Positions 5,462 to 5,878 of a stretch of 5,878 nucleotides of DNA are shown one piece after another (positions within the stretch are counted from its first letter, which is position 1; each line of letters opens with the position of its first letter). The DNA lies in the NCBI GenBank assembly GCA_003662515.1, contig QMYF01000044.1:1-5878 (forward strand), in the 5' to 3' direction. This DNA comes from Candidatus Hecatellales archaeon (GTDB lineage Archaea; Thermoproteota; Bathyarchaeia; Hecatellales; Hecatellaceae). Both the position numbers and the translations under genes were made by a program. The notes beneath the pieces were generated by a model, which saw only the letters and a program-made list of their open reading frames with translations, did no database searches and was not told where the DNA came from.

Positions 5462-5878
5462 TCAACCTTCCGCTAAGATTTTCTCGGCGATGGCTTCAGC
5501 CATCTCGCTGGTGGTGTTGGAGCCTCCTAAATCGTAGGTTTTAACCTTCCCCTCCCTTAAAACCTCCAGCACGGCGTTTTCAATTTTCCCAGCTGCCTCT
5601 TTTTCGCCTAGGAAGTCAAGCATCATTTTGGCTGCGAGAATGGTGGCTATAGGGTTAACCTTGTTCATTCCGGCATATTTCGGAGCTGAGCCATGGACAG
5701 GCTCAAACATGCCGTATTTTTCGCCTATGTTGGCTCCAGCGGCGAAACCTAAACCGCCCACTAGGGCTGCAGCCTCATCGGAGAGGATGTCTCCAAACAT
5801 GTTTGTGGTGACAATGACGTCGAAGGTTTGAGGTCTCCGCACAAGCTGCATGGCGCCAGCGTCTACACGAAGCTCTTC
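5462..5878 (-). CDS. Isocitrate/3-isopropylmalate dehydrogenase family protein (5' end outside window)
   Basis: Only the C-terminal 138 residues are present; the frame is open to the right edge, so the true start lies outside (the internal Met at 5851 is not the start). The fragment (residues counted from the window edge) holds the metal-binding Asp in VDAGAM (D6), [14 protein letters not shown] (24-37) with the two further metal Asps D30 and D34, [12 protein letters not shown] (41-52), and [19 protein letters not shown] (58-76) contacting the nicotinamide cofactor. These enzymes oxidise and decarboxylate isocitrate, 3-isopropylmalate or homoisocitrate in the cytosol. [10 protein letters not shown] favours the isopropylmalate/homoisocitrate side, while [12 protein letters not shown] resembles the NADP-type isocitrate dehydrogenase loop. 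The substrate-deciding N-terminal half is missing, so leuB, icd and aksF all remain open. Confidence 0.9.
   Translation of the reverse strand, partial: EELRVDAGAMQLVRRPQTFDVIVTTNMFGDILSDEAAALVGGLGFAAGANIGEKYGMFEPVHGSAPKYAGMNKVNPIATILAAKMMLDFLGEKEAAGKIENAVLEVLREGKVKTYDLGGSNTTSEMAEAIAEKILAEG

Noticed and set aside
1..5878. CRISPR array, tRNA or rRNA gene, insertion sequence, toxin-antitoxin or defence genes
   Set aside because: I looked for direct repeats, cloverleaf-like sequence and transposase or nuclease motifs on both strands and saw none; every long stretch is explained by housekeeping genes.

Overview
This is an archaeal window. The evidence is a zinc-ribbon RNA polymerase subunit P (RpoP), a long-form archaeosine tRNA-guanine transglycosylase, an MptE-type pterin pyrophosphokinase, a Trm5/TYW2-type tRNA-modifying enzyme and a TatC/TatA pair with archaeal features. 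Base composition is close to balanced, genes are tightly packed, and GTG and TTG starts occur. Archaeal-type tetrahydromethanopterin synthesis combined with archaeosine points to a methanopterin-using archaeon; a Bathyarchaeia-like or other Thermoproteota lineage is my guess, but nothing here fixes the phylum.

Layout. 1-627 (minus): DUF447 flavin-binding-type protein, running off the left edge. 696-1478 (plus): MptE, divergent from it across a 68-bp gap. 1450-2298 (minus): Trm5/TYW2-family enzyme, convergent with MptE and overlapping it by 29 bp. 2379-2543 (plus): the 54-codon rpoP gene, GTG start, with a good Shine-Dalgarno. 2530-4155 (minus): archaeosine TGT, TTG start, tail overlapping rpoP by 14 bp. 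4221-4547 (minus): TatA. 4575-5381 (minus): TatC. 5462-5878 (minus): C-terminal 138 residues of an isocitrate/isopropylmalate dehydrogenase-family enzyme, running off the right edge. No stretch over 300 bases lacks a gene. I saw no tRNA, rRNA, CRISPR array, insertion sequence or phage gene.

How the genes fit together. DUF447 and MptE form a plausible C1-cofactor (methanopterin) pair. The Trm5/TYW2 enzyme and the TGT both modify tRNA and flank rpoP, giving an information-processing core. TatC and TatA form a minimal twin-arginine export module with no TatB. The right-hand dehydrogenase is central or amino-acid metabolism and carries an NADP-type cofactor loop.

The window looks like ordinary, compact archaeal housekeeping DNA. 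I found no convincing undescribed system. The points most worth a second look are the TGT without a PUA domain, the non-canonical catalytic motif in the short Trm5/TYW2 protein, the NADP-like loop in the dehydrogenase, the DUF447-MptE linkage, and a strongly over-represented 7-mer (AAGGCTT/AAGCCTT).
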